Shown piece after piece: positions 29,907-38,581 of a stretch of DNA of 64,000 bases (its first letter is position 1; each line of letters begins with the position of its first letter). The stretch comes from Knoellia flava TL1 (lineage in GTDB: Bacteria > Actinomycetota > Actinomycetes > Actinomycetales > Dermatophilaceae): contig NZ_AVPI01000001.1 of the NCBI RefSeq assembly GCF_000768675.1, positions 248,001-312,000 on the forward strand, given 5' to 3'. A program made the translations under genes and the position numbers. The notes under the pieces were generated by a model. That model made no database searches and was not told the origin of the DNA. It worked only from the letters and a program-made list of their open reading frames with translations.

Positions 29907-30817
29907 CCTCCGCCGCCTCGACCGCGAACGCGTCCCCCCGACAGCTCACGTGGGCCCGCCGGCGCCGTGCGGTGGGCACGTTCTGGAGCTCCTACCGCCA
30001 GAACCGCGCCGGCCTCTTCGGCCTCGCCGTGCTCGCCGTCTTCGTCCTCTCGGCGCTGCTCGTGCCGTGGATCGTCGGCGAGGAGGCGCTGAGCGTCACC
30101 CGCCCACCCGGCGAGCCGCTGCAGCCGCCGAGCGGCGAGTTCTGGCTCGGCACCGACCGCTCAGGCCGCTCGGTGCTCGACCTCATCCTCTGGGGCTCGC
30201 GGGTCTCACTCACGGTCGGCTTCGCCGCGACCTTCATCTCGATCGCCCTCGGCTCGCTCATCGGCATCCTCGCCGGGCACTTCTCGGGCTGGATGTCGGG
30301 GCTGCTGCTGCGCATCACCGACTGGTTCCTCGTCATGCCGACGCTCGTGCTCGCCGTGGCCCTCGCCGCCGTCCTCGGCCGCAGCCTGTCGACGATCGTC
30401 ATCGCCATCGGTGTGACCTCGTGGCCGACGACGGCGCGGCTCGTGCGCGCCCAGACCCTCGCGGTCGAGGCCCGGCCCTACATCGAGCGGGCCCGCGCCC
30501 TCGGCGGTGGGCACTGGCACGTCATGACCCGACACGTGCTGCCCAACGTCATGCCGATCGTCCTCGCCCAGACGACGCTCATGGTGGCCGGCGCCATCCT
30601 CACCGAGTCGACGGTCGCCTTCCTCGGACTGGGCGACCCGACGACGCCGTCGTGGGGCAGCACCATCCAGGCCGCCCGCGACACGGGCGCGGTGAGCTCG
30701 GGCATGTGGTGGTACATCCTCCCGCCCGGCATCGCGATCGCCCTCGTCGCGCTCGCCTTCACGCTCTGCGGACGGGCCATCGAGGCCGTCCTCAACCCCC
30801 GACTGAGGTCCCGCTGA
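29903..30817 (+). CDS. Peptide ABC transporter permease, DppC type
   Basis: 304 residues, six membrane segments. FWLGTDRSGRSVLDLILWGSRVSL is the typical DppC/OppC pattern, and EAA-loop residues RARALGGGHWHVMTRHVLPN are present in parts. ATG 29903 overlaps the dppB-like stop by 4 bases. Pairs with the preceding permease. Confidence 0.93.
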   Translation: MTSAASTANASPRQLTWARRRRAVGTFWSSYRQNRAGLFGLAVLAVFVLSALLVPWIVGEEALSVTRPPGEPLQPPSGEFWLGTDRSGRSVLDLILWGSRVSLTVGFAATFISIALGSLIGILAGHFSGWMSGLLLRITDWFLVMPTLVLAVALAAVLGRSLSTIVIAIGVTSWPTTARLVRAQTLAVEARPYIERARALGGGHWHVMTRHVLPNVMPIVLAQTTLMVAGAILTESTVAFLGLGDPTTPSWGSTIQAARDTGAVSSGMWWYILPPGIAIALVALAFTLCGRAIEAVLNPRLRSR

Positions 30818-31860
30818 TGACGACGCCCCTGCTCGAGCTCGACGGCCTCACGGTCGGCTACCGCACCCGCGACGGGGTCGTCCCCGCCGTGCGCGGCGTC
30901 GACCTCACCCTGGCCCGCGGCGAGAAGCTCGGCGTCGCCGGCGAGTCCGGGTCGGGCAAGTCGACGCTCGCCCTCGCGCTGCTGCGCCTGCTCCCCCCGT
31001 CGGCGACGGTCACCGGCCGGGTGCTGCTCGACGGCGAGGACGTCCTCGAGATGGGCTGGGGCCGCCTGCGCGCCGTGCGCTGGGCCGGCGCGTCGATCAT
31101 CTTCCAGGGCGCGATGCACTCGCTCAACCCGGTCCAGACCATCGGCGACCAGATCACCGAGCCGATCCTGCGCCACCAGAAGGTCGGTCGCGACGCCGCC
31201 GACGCCCGGGTGCGCGAGCTCCTCGGCCAGGTGGGGATGCTGCCCGACCGCGCCCGCTCCTACCCCCACGAGCTCTCCGGCGGCCAGCGCCAGCGCGTCA
31301 TGATCGCGATGGCCCTCGCGTGCGAGCCCGACCTCGTCATCGCCGACGAGCCGACGACCGCCCTCGATGTCATGGTGCAGGCGCAGATCCTCACGCTCAT
31401 CGACGACCTCGTCGCGAGCCGCGGCATCAGCCTGCTCATGATCAGCCACGACCTCTCGGTCCTCTCCGACGTCTGCGACCGCCTCGCGGTGATGTATGCC
31501 GGCCGCGTCGTCGAGGTCGGACCCGCCGGTGAGGTCTTCCGGCAGGCCCGACACCCCTACGGTGCTGCGCTCGCGTCGGCCTTCCCGACCGTGGGCGACC
31601 CCGCGTCGCGGATGCGGCCGCAGGGGCTGCCTGGCGACCCGCCCGACCCCCAGGCCCTGCCGACGGGGTGCGCCTTCCACCCGCGCTGCCCGGTCCGACT
31701 CGACCACTGCGACGACGTCGACCCGGTGCTGTGGCCGGCGGGGTTGGATGGCGCGGGGCACGAGGCCGCCTGCGTGCGGGTCCTGCCCGACGACGGCCGC
31801 TCGCTCGCAGCCACAGTTGCCCACGCGGCCCCGACCAGTGCCGTGGAGGCCACCCGATGA
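30817..31860 (+). CDS. Peptide ABC transporter ATPase, DppD type
   Basis: 347 residues. Walker A GESGSGKST (about 43-51), signature LSGGQRQR, Walker B LVIADEPTTALD, H-loop SHDLSVL. The C-terminal oligopeptide/dipeptide extension has cysteines in CAFHPRCPVRLDHC and a later AACVR, the pattern that binds an iron-sulfur cluster in some family members. ATG 30817 shares one base with the previous stop (TGATG). Confidence 0.94.
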   Translation: MTTPLLELDGLTVGYRTRDGVVPAVRGVDLTLARGEKLGVAGESGSGKSTLALALLRLLPPSATVTGRVLLDGEDVLEMGWGRLRAVRWAGASIIFQGAMHSLNPVQTIGDQITEPILRHQKVGRDAADARVRELLGQVGMLPDRARSYPHELSGGQRQRVMIAMALACEPDLVIADEPTTALDVMVQAQILTLIDDLVASRGISLLMISHDLSVLSDVCDRLAVMYAGRVVEVGPAGEVFRQARHPYGAALASAFPTVGDPASRMRPQGLPGDPPDPQALPTGCAFHPRCPVRLDHCDDVDPVLWPAGLDGAGHEAACVRVLPDDGRSLAATVAHAAPTSAVEATR

Positions 31861-32915
31861 GCGACGCCCTGACCGACCGCACCCCCGCGTCCGCCCACGA
31901 CGCGGGCACACCGCTGCTCAGCGCGCGCGACCTGCACGTCACCTTCCCGGGCCGCCGCGGGGGCGGGTCGGCGCGCGCCGTCGACGGTGTCAACCTCGAC
32001 GTCGCACCGGGCGAGATCGTCGCGCTCGTCGGCGAGTCCGGTTGCGGCAAGACGACCCTCGCCCGAACCCTGCTCGGGCTCCAGAAGCCGACGTCGGGCA
32101 CGGTGTCCTACCGCGGGACGCCCTTGAGCTACGGCTCCAAGGCGCTCAAGGCCTACCGCCGCGAGGCCCAGCTCGTCCTCCAGGACCCGAGTGGGTCGCT
32201 CAACCCGCGGCACACCGTCTACGAGGCCGTCGCCGAGGGGCTGCGGATCCACGGCGAGGTCGCCGACGAGCGCGAGCGCGTCGCGGACGCCCTGTCGCGG
32301 GCAGGGATGCGCCCGCCCGAGCGCTTCTTCCTGCGCTACCCCCACGAGCTCTCCGGCGGGCAGCGCCAGCGCGTCGTCATCGCCGGTGCGCTCGTCCTCG
32401 ACCCGACGCTCCTCGTCGCGGACGAGCCGGTCGCCTCGCTCGACGCGTCGGTGCGCGGCGAGATCCTCGCCCTCATGCTCCGGCTGCGCGAGGAGCTCGA
32501 CCTCGCCGCGCTCGTCGTCACGCACGACCTCGGGCTGGCGTGGAACATCGCCGACCGCGTCGCCGTCATGTATCTCGGCCGCATCATCGAGACCGGCCCG
32601 GTCGAGAAGATTCTCACCGCGCCCGAGCACCCCTACACGCAGGCCCTGCTCTCGGTGCTGCCCGAGGGCGGGGAACCCGTCGTGCTCAGCGGCGAGCCGC
32701 CGGACCCGTCGCGGGTGCCGGGTGGGTGCCGGTTCCACGTGCGTTGCCAGAGCCTGGCCTCCGGTGCCGCCGAGGCGGCCGGCGTGGCCGACCTGTGCCG
32801 CACGAAGGACCTGCCGGTGCTCGACGGGCGTGGCACGCAGGCCGCCTGCCACCTCGCGCAGGCCCGGCTGCTCGCGACGTCAGGCGAGGGCGGGCACGTC
32901 CAGCACCAGCGTTGA
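31857..32915 (+). CDS. Peptide ABC transporter ATPase, DppF type
   Basis: 352 residues. Walker A GESGCGKTT, signature LSGGQRQR, Walker B LLVADEPVASLD, H-loop THDLGLAWN, then the oligopeptide C-terminal extension with GCRFHVRCQ and a later DLCRTK. ATG 31857 overlaps the dppD-like stop (ATGA). Its 3' end overlaps the convergent LD-carboxypeptidase gene by 36 bases; it is the last gene of the operon. Confidence 0.94.
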   Translation: MSDALTDRTPASAHDAGTPLLSARDLHVTFPGRRGGGSARAVDGVNLDVAPGEIVALVGESGCGKTTLARTLLGLQKPTSGTVSYRGTPLSYGSKALKAYRREAQLVLQDPSGSLNPRHTVYEAVAEGLRIHGEVADERERVADALSRAGMRPPERFFLRYPHELSGGQRQRVVIAGALVLDPTLLVADEPVASLDASVRGEILALMLRLREELDLAALVVTHDLGLAWNIADRVAVMYLGRIIETGPVEKILTAPEHPYTQALLSVLPEGGEPVVLSGEPPDPSRVPGGCRFHVRCQSLASGAAEAAGVADLCRTKDLPVLDGRGTQAACHLAQARLLATSGEGGHVQHQR

Positions 32916-33812
32916 CGCGTCGGCGTCGAGCGTCGCCGGGACGCCGAGCGGGACGGTGATCGTGCTCGGGCAGTGACCGAAGCCGAGGTCGGCGAGCACC
33001 GGCACGCCGAGGTCGCCGAGCCGGTCCTCGAGCAGCTCGGTGACCGGCTCGCAGTCCTGCCACGAGCCGAGCACGACGCCCGCGACGCCGTCGAGCCACC
33101 CGGACCGACGCAGGTGGGTGAGGTAGCCGTCAATACGGTAGGCCTTCTCGTCGACGTCCTCGAGCAGGAGGAGCCCACCGGAGGCGGACGGCATACCGGT
33201 CGGGGTGCCGAGCTCACCGGCGAGGAGACTGAGGCACCCGCCGAGGGTGACGCCCTCCGCGCGACCGCCGACGACCGGGCTTGCCCACTCGGAGGTGAGC
33301 GTCTGCACCGACTCCGGCTCGAAGAGGGTGCGGCGCAGGTGCTCCGCGCTCGCCACGTCGTTGAGGAAGACCTCGGTCGCCGACATCGGCGCGTGCAGCG
33401 TCACGAGGCCGAGGTGGGTCGTCACGGCGGAGTGGAGCGCGGTGATGTCGCTGTAGCCGACGAGCACCTTGGGCTCGGCCGTGCGCAGGGCGTCCCAGTC
33501 GACGCGGTCGACCATGCGCTGCACGCCGTATCCGCCGCGGGCGCAGACGACCGCCGCGACGTCGGGGTCGCACCACGCGGCCTCGAAGTCGGCGGCGCGG
33601 ACGTCGTCGTCACCGGCGAGGTAGGAGAACCGCGGTGACCGCTCGCCCGCGCTCGGGGCGACGGTGACGTCGAGCCCCCAGCCGCGCAGGACCTCGGCCC
33701 CGCTCTCGATCCGGTCACGAGGGGCCGGACCGCTCGGCGAGACGATGACGACGCGGTCCCCCTCGGTGAGCCGTCGCGGACGCTGCAGGGGCTTCACGCT
33801 GGACGCAGTCAC
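32880..33812 (-). CDS. ldcA: Murein LD-carboxypeptidase (peptidase S66, LdcA)
   Basis: 310 residues from GTG 33812; upstream in-frame sequence looks non-coding. S66 features: VIVSPSGP at the N-terminus, RGGYG, nucleophile Ser in GYSDITAL, Glu in LLLEDVDEKAYRIDGYL, and His in GFGHCPS. LdcA removes the terminal D-Ala from murein tetrapeptides in the cytosol during peptidoglycan recycling. Lying tail to tail with a peptide ABC importer, it fits use of imported muropeptides. No signal peptide. Confidence 0.9.
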   Translation of the reverse strand: MTASSVKPLQRPRRLTEGDRVVIVSPSGPAPRDRIESGAEVLRGWGLDVTVAPSAGERSPRFSYLAGDDDVRAADFEAAWCDPDVAAVVCARGGYGVQRMVDRVDWDALRTAEPKVLVGYSDITALHSAVTTHLGLVTLHAPMSATEVFLNDVASAEHLRRTLFEPESVQTLTSEWASPVVGGRAEGVTLGGCLSLLAGELGTPTGMPSASGGLLLLEDVDEKAYRIDGYLTHLRRSGWLDGVAGVVLGSWQDCEPVTELLEDRLGDLGVPVLADLGFGHCPSTITVPLGVPATLDADASTLVLDVPALA

Positions 33813-33844
33813 CGCGCCATTCGACCACGGCGCGGGAGACGAGG

Positions 33845-33865
33845 CGCCGACGACGCGCGTCGGCG
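33845..33865. promoter_or_regulatory. GC-rich palindrome in the ldcA/epoxide hydrolase intergenic gap
   Basis: CGCCGACG-ACGCG-CGTCGGCG, 8-bp arms, in the 119-base divergent gap 33813-33931. Could be an operator for either gene; no regulator is nearby, and GC-rich palindromes arise often by chance here. Confidence 0.25.
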
Positions 33866-33931
33866 GCGGACACGCGTCGCACGGCGGCAGACGGGGTAGG
33901 TGCACAGGACGCCACCCCCGACGAAGGACCC

Positions 33932-34822
33932 ATGATGCTGCTCGAGACCGACACGACCCTTCTCGAACCGGGGTGGCGTGAATCCGCGCACGACGTCGGG
34001 GACGTGCTCCTGCACGTCGTCGAGGCCGGGGATCCCGGCGACCCGGTCGTGGTCCTCCTGCACGGCTTCCCCGAGTTCTGGTGGGGTTGGCGCCACCAGA
34101 TGACGGCCCTCGCCGAGGCGGGTCACCACGTCGTCGTCCCTGACCTGCGTGGCCACAACCTCAGCGACGCACCCAGCGGGGTGGCGAACTACCACCTCGA
34201 CGTCCTCGTCCGGGATGTCGTCGGACTGGTCGCCGGGCTCGGCGCTGACCAGGTGGACCTCGTCGGGCACGACTGGGGCGCCATGGTCGGCTGGCGCTTC
34301 GCCGCGCAGCACCCTGAGCGCCTGCGGCGGCTCGTCGCCTTGGCCGGGCCGCACCCGGACCTGCTGCTGCGCTCGGCGCTGAGCTCACCGCTCCAGCTCG
34401 TGCGGAGCTCGTATGCCGGCCTCTTCCAGCTCCCGTGGCTCCCGGAGTCGGTCCTGCGGGCGGCGGGGTTCGCCCTGCTCCGCCGGACCCTGCGGTCGAC
34501 GTCGGCGCCCGGCACGTTCTCGGACGCGGACCTCGACCGCCACGCCGAGGCCTGGTCCCGGCCGGGCTCGCTCACCGCGATGCTCGACTACTACCGCGCC
34601 CTGCGGCTGCCGCGCGCGTCGCTCGCCGCCGTCCGCGTGACCGCTCCGACCCTGGTGCTCTGGGGCGAGAACGACGTCTTCCTCGACACCGGGGTCGGCG
34701 AGGCCACCCTCGTCCAGTGCACCGATGCCAGGCTCGTGGTGCTCGACGGTGCGACGCACTGGCTGCACCACGAGCAGCCCGAGCGGGTCAACGGCGAACT
34801 GCTCGCGTTCCTCACCGGGTGA
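33932..34822 (+). CDS. Epoxide hydrolase-like alpha/beta hydrolase
   Basis: 296 residues. HGFPEFWWGWRHQ (the HGXP oxyanion motif) and GHDWGA, whose Asp is the nucleophile in epoxide hydrolases and haloalkane dehalogenases, identify this branch. A later acid in WGENDVFLD and His in GATHWLHHE complete the triad. ATG 33932 or 33935, with GAAGGA upstream. Hydrolyses an epoxide or related ester in the cytosol; substrate unknown. Confidence 0.88.
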   Translation: MMLLETDTTLLEPGWRESAHDVGDVLLHVVEAGDPGDPVVVLLHGFPEFWWGWRHQMTALAEAGHHVVVPDLRGHNLSDAPSGVANYHLDVLVRDVVGLVAGLGADQVDLVGHDWGAMVGWRFAAQHPERLRRLVALAGPHPDLLLRSALSSPLQLVRSSYAGLFQLPWLPESVLRAAGFALLRRTLRSTSAPGTFSDADLDRHAEAWSRPGSLTAMLDYYRALRLPRASLAAVRVTAPTLVLWGENDVFLDTGVGEATLVQCTDARLVVLDGATHWLHHEQPERVNGELLAFLTG

Positions 34823-35720
34823 GCAGGTGGGCGATCGCCGAGTTGCCCGCGATCTGTCCTGCGGCCGACGCCTGGACGACCGAGGCCATCGGCATCGGGT
34901 AGGCGGGCAGGTGCGCGAGGTCGCCCCCCGCGAGAACGCCCGGCAGACTCGTGCGCCCGAACTCGTCGACGCGGACCGCCCCCGACGGGTTGCGCTCGAG
35001 GCCGAGCTGGTCGGCGAAGGGCGCGGACTGGTGCAGCGTCGGCACGACGAAGAGGACGGCCACGTCCTCGGTCGACCCGTCGTCGAGGGCGAGCCGGAGG
35101 CCGTCCCCGTGCCGCTCGACCGCGGTGACGCGGGCCGAGACCCGGGGCACGTCGAGGCTGGCGCCCTCGGGCAGCGCCTGCCCCTCGTCGAGGACGACGA
35201 GCTCGCCGGCGACCGGGGCGAGGAGCGCCGAGAGGTGCGGGGCGGCGGCCGCGCCAAGGATGCCGATGCGCTGCCCGGCGAACTCGAACCCGTGGCAGAA
35301 CGGGCACTGCGCCGCGAGGTCGCCCCACACCTCCTGCAAACCCGGCACCGGCGGCAGCTCGTCGCGCACCCCGGTGGCGAGGACGACGGCATACGCACTC
35401 ACGACGTCACCGCTCGCGGTGGTGAGCCGGAAGCCGGTCCCGTCGCGCTCGACCGTCTCGACCCGCTCCTCGCGCACCGAGACGGTGTCGTATGCCGTGA
35501 GCTCCCGCCGCGCGGCCGCGCGGAAGTCGGCGGGTGGGGTGCCGTCGTGGGTGAGGACGTTGTGCATGTGGCTCACCGTCGCGTTGCGATAGGTGCCGTC
35601 GTCGAAGAGCGTCACCTGCCGCCGCACGCGACCGGCGGTGAGGGCGGCCTGGAGACCGGCGGGGCCGCCGCCGATGACGGCGATGTCGGTGTGGTGCCGG
35701 GGTGCTGGAGAGGTCATCAT
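34812..35720 (-). CDS. Thioredoxin reductase-like flavoprotein
   Basis: 302 residues from ATG 35720 (or 35717). FAD motif GGGPAGLQAAL at the N-terminus, redox pair CPFC in the NAD domain, and a C-terminal GDLAHLPAYP closing the FAD site. This is the TrxR-fold with a CxxC, found in thioredoxin, bacilliredoxin and related disulfide reductases. Partner unknown. A perfect MerR-type palindrome ends 15 bases upstream, between suitable -35 and -10 hexamers, so expression is probably MerR-controlled and the mRNA nearly leaderless. Confidence 0.87.
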   Translation of the reverse strand: MMTSPAPRHHTDIAVIGGGPAGLQAALTAGRVRRQVTLFDDGTYRNATVSHMHNVLTHDGTPPADFRAAARRELTAYDTVSVREERVETVERDGTGFRLTTASGDVVSAYAVVLATGVRDELPPVPGLQEVWGDLAAQCPFCHGFEFAGQRIGILGAAAAPHLSALLAPVAGELVVLDEGQALPEGASLDVPRVSARVTAVERHGDGLRLALDDGSTEDVAVLFVVPTLHQSAPFADQLGLERNPSGAVRVDEFGRTSLPGVLAGGDLAHLPAYPMPMASVVQASAAGQIAGNSAIAHLLTR

Positions 35721-35734
35721 GAGTCGATGGTGAA

Positions 35735-35754
35735 CCTTCAGGTCAACCTGAAGG
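35735..35754 (-). promoter_or_regulatory. MerR-type operator of flavoprotein gene
   Basis: CCTTCAGGT-CA-ACCTGAAGG, a perfect 9+2+9 palindrome. On the minus strand TTGCCT and CACCAT flank it with a 19-base spacer, the overlong spacing that MerR activators correct. It overlaps the dinB stop. Arms match those upstream of merR at 36912-36927. Confidence 0.75.
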
Positions 35755-36861
35755 CAAGCCCGGATCGCGGGCGGCCGGACCGCCGCGGCCGGTCGTGCGC
35801 GGCGGCTCGTAGCCACCCTCGGGCGGGACCATCTCGGCGCGCACCCCGAGCAGCCGGATGGGCCGGTCGTCGTCGAGGCCGTGCAGCAGCTCGAGCGCCG
35901 TCGTCGCGATGACGGACGGGTCGAACGTCGGCTCGGTGAGCTTGCGGATCCGGGTCGTCGTGAAGAACGGCGCGAACCTCACCTTGAGGTGCACCCGCGC
36001 GCACGCCCGGTCCTCGCGTCTGATGTCCTCGACGACCTGCTCCGAGAGCGCCAGCACGGCGGCCTCGACGTCGCCCGCGTCGGTGAGGTCGGACTGGTAG
36101 GTCGTCTCGCGGCCGTGCGCCCGCGCGACCCAGGGTGTGTCGTCGACGGTCGTCGCGCCGAGACCGCGACCGAGCCGGCGGTAGTGCGGCCCCATCCGCG
36201 GCCCGAACTCGGCGGTGAGGACGTCGTCCGAGGCCTCCGCAAGCTGCCTCACGGTGTCGTAGCCGTGCGACGCGAGACGGGCGGCGATCCGGTTGCCCAC
36301 ACCCCAGAGCGCCGTCGTCGGCCGCTCCCCCATGACGTCGAACCAGGTGTCGGCCGTCAGGACGAAGGTGCCGCGCGGCTTGCCGAAGTCGGTGGCGATC
36401 TTGGCCCGCACCGTCGTGTCGCCGACGCCGACCGAGCAGTGCAGCTCCGAGGCCTCGAGCACCTCGGCCCTGATCGCATCGGCGTGCGCGACCGCCTCGG
36501 CCACGTCGTCGCCCGCCGTCGTCAGCCCGACGAACGCCTCGTCCCACCCGAGCACCTGCACGACCGCCCCGTCATGAGCGCGCAGGGTCTCCATGACGAC
36601 GGCGGACGCGGCGTCGTAGGTCGGGCCGTCGACGGGCAGGAAAACGGCGTCCGGGCACTTGCGCGCGGCCAGCCGCAGCGGCATCCCGGAGCGCACCCCG
36701 AACTCGCGGGCCTCGTAGGACGCGGTCGACACGACGGCACGCTCGGTCGGGTCGCCGCGACCGCCGACGACGACGGGAAGCCCGGCGAGCTCCGGCCTCC
36801 TCAGCACCTCGACCGCGGCAATGAACTGGTCGAGGTCGACGTGGAGCACCCAGCGCGCCAT
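35743..36861 (-). CDS. dinB: DNA polymerase IV (Y family)
   Basis: 372 residues from ATG 36861. Metal-binding DLDQF near the N-terminus (the usual second Phe is Ile), the catalytic DE in GWDEAFVGL where SxDE is typical, then thumb LWGVGNRIAARLASHGYDTV (helix-hairpin-helix) and a little-finger domain to about 345. Error-prone lesion bypass polymerase. No beta-clamp motif (QLxLF) is obvious at the C-terminus, as in some actinobacterial DinB forms. The 3' end carries a MerR-type operator for the next gene. Confidence 0.9.
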   Translation of the reverse strand: MARWVLHVDLDQFIAAVEVLRRPELAGLPVVVGGRGDPTERAVVSTASYEAREFGVRSGMPLRLAARKCPDAVFLPVDGPTYDAASAVVMETLRAHDGAVVQVLGWDEAFVGLTTAGDDVAEAVAHADAIRAEVLEASELHCSVGVGDTTVRAKIATDFGKPRGTFVLTADTWFDVMGERPTTALWGVGNRIAARLASHGYDTVRQLAEASDDVLTAEFGPRMGPHYRRLGRGLGATTVDDTPWVARAHGRETTYQSDLTDAGDVEAAVLALSEQVVEDIRREDRACARVHLKVRFAPFFTTTRIRKLTEPTFDPSVIATTALELLHGLDDDRPIRLLGVRAEMVPPEGGYEPPRTTGRGGPAARDPGLPSG

Positions 36862-36911
36862 GCGACCCAGTGTGCACGCAGCCACCGACCGGGCGTAGGT
36901 TCGCGCGTGGG

Positions 36912-36927
36912 TTCAGGTGAGCCTGAA
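36912..36927 (+). promoter_or_regulatory. MerR-type operator upstream of merR-lhgO operon
   Basis: TTCAGGT-GA-GCCTGAA, an imperfect 7+2+7 palindrome sharing TTCAGG/CCTGAA arms with the site at 35735-35754. It ends 15 bases before the merR ATG, suggesting autoregulation. Confidence 0.7.
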
Positions 36928-36942
36928 GGAAGGACGGTGGAG

Positions 36943-37368
36943 ATGCGCGACGACGACGCGACGTGGTCGATCAGCGACCTCGCCGGCCGCTTCGACCTGC
37001 CGACGCACGTGCTGCGGCACTGGGAGGACCTCGGCCTGCTCGAGCCCCAGCGCAACGCGTCGGGCTACCGCCGCTACGGCCACGACGACCTCGTCCGCGT
37101 CGCCGTCATCCAGCGCAACAAGCTCGCCGGCATGACCCTCGAGCAGATCGGCGTGCTGCTCGACGCCGACGCCCGCGACCGGCACGAGGTCCTCGAGGCG
37201 CACCTGCGTGACCTCGAGGAGCGGCGCATCGCCCTCGAGCGCTCGCGCGAGATGACCGAGCACGCCCTGCGCTGTCGCGCCCACGACATCACCGCCTGCC
37301 CGCGGTTCGCGTCGGCGGTCGAGGACCTCGTCGAGGGCCGCCGCCACCCGGGGCTCACCCGTGCGTGA
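36943..37368 (+). CDS. MerR-family regulator
   Basis: 141 residues. Winged helix with WSISDLAGRFDLPTHVLRHWEDLGLLEP and RYGHDDLVRVAVIQ, in the MerR order, then a dimer helix with an acidic coiled coil. Cysteines lie at RCRAHDITACPRF, close to the C-terminus, as in MerR proteins that sense oxidants, electrophiles or metals. RBS AAGGA upstream. It is the first gene of an overlapping trio, and its likely operator also occurs upstream of the flavoprotein gene. Confidence 0.9.
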   Translation: MRDDDATWSISDLAGRFDLPTHVLRHWEDLGLLEPQRNASGYRRYGHDDLVRVAVIQRNKLAGMTLEQIGVLLDADARDRHEVLEAHLRDLEERRIALERSREMTEHALRCRAHDITACPRFASAVEDLVEGRRHPGLTRA

Positions 37369-38581
37369 CGTCGTCGTCGTCGGCGGCGGCATCGTCGGTC
37401 TCGCGACGGCATACGAGGTCCTGCGGAGGCGACCGGGGGCCGACGTCCTCGTCGTCGAGAAGGAGGCCGAGGTCGCCCGTCACCAGACCGGGCACAACAG
37501 CGGGGTCATCCACGCCGGCGTCTACTACGCGCCCGGAAGCCTCAAGGCCCGCTTCTGCACGGAGGGCGCCGCGCGGACGCGCGAGTTCTGCACCGAGCAC
37601 GGGATCCCGTTCTCGGACACCGGCAAGCTCGTCGTCGCGACGACTCCGGTCGAGGTCGCGCGCCTCGCCGACCTCACCGAGCGCGCCCGGGCCAACGGCC
37701 TGGCCCTCACCTCCCTCACCGGCGCCGAGCTGCGCGAGCGCGAGCCGCACGTCTCGGGCCTCGCGGCGCTGCATGTGCACGCCACCGGGATCACCGACTA
37801 CGCCGCCGCATGCCGTGCGCTCGCCTCCGAGGTCGTCGCCGCCGGTGGCGAGGTGCACACCTCGACCGCCGTGACGTCGATCGACGAGGGCACCGACGGT
37901 GTGCGGCTCGGTCTCGACGGCGGGAGCGACGGCAGCGGTGCCACGAGCGAGACCGCTCGCCGGGTCGTCGTGTGCGCCGGGCTCCAGGCCGACCGGCTCG
38001 CCGCCATGTCGGGGGTCAACGACGGCCCGGACGCGTTCCGGATCGTGCCGTTCCGCGGCGAGTACTTCCGGCTGCCCGCCTCGCGGGGCGACATCGTGTC
38101 GACCCTCATCTACCCCGTGCCCGACCCCGAGCTGCCCTTCCTCGGCGTCCACCTCACCCGCACCATCGACGGCGGGGTCACCGTCGGCCCGAACGCGGTG
38201 CTCGGGCTGAGCCGCGAGGGCTACCGCAAGGGGTCGGTCGACCTGCGCGACCTCGCCGACCTCGCGCGCTTCCCCGGGACGTGGCAGGTGGCCCGCACCC
38301 ACTGGCGCACCGGCCTCGCGGAGCAGCGCGACTCGTGGAGCCGGCGCGGCTACCTCCGGCTCGTGCAGCGCTACTGCCCAGAGCTCACGCTCGACGACCT
38401 CCTGCCGGAGCCGGCCGGCATCCGCGCGCAGGCGGTGCTGCGCGACGGCACGCTCGTCCACGACTTCCTCCTCCGGCGCACCGAGCGGACGGTGCACGTG
38501 TGCAACGCGCCCTCGCCGGCCGCCACCTCGGCCTTCCCCATCGCCCGCCACATCGTCGACGTCGCGACGGCCGCGGCGTGA
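37361..38581 (+). CDS. lhgO: L-2-hydroxyglutarate oxidase/dehydrogenase
   Basis: 406 residues from GTG 37361 (8-base overlap with merR). DAO-family FAD motif VVVGGGIVGLATAYEV, the LhgO pattern ARHQTGHNSGVIHAGVYY, and HRTERTVHVCNAPSPAATSAF-like C-terminal segment in parts. Oxidises L-2-hydroxyglutarate to 2-oxoglutarate, passing electrons to the membrane quinone pool; flavin is probably covalent-free. Its overlap with merR and with the next transporter gene suggests a coupled unit. Confidence 0.9.
   Translation: MRDVVVVGGGIVGLATAYEVLRRRPGADVLVVEKEAEVARHQTGHNSGVIHAGVYYAPGSLKARFCTEGAARTREFCTEHGIPFSDTGKLVVATTPVEVARLADLTERARANGLALTSLTGAELREREPHVSGLAALHVHATGITDYAAACRALASEVVAAGGEVHTSTAVTSIDEGTDGVRLGLDGGSDGSGATSETARRVVVCAGLQADRLAAMSGVNDGPDAFRIVPFRGEYFRLPASRGDIVSTLIYPVPDPELPFLGVHLTRTIDGGVTVGPNAVLGLSREGYRKGSVDLRDLADLARFPGTWQVARTHWRTGLAEQRDSWSRRGYLRLVQRYCPELTLDDLLPEPAGIRAQAVLRDGTLVHDFLLRRTERTVHVCNAPSPAATSAFPIARHIVDVATAAA

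Noticed and set aside
32880-32915. Overlap of importer and ldcA ends as a gene fusion or error
   Set aside because: Both proteins have normal C-termini for their families; the overlap is a simple convergent one.
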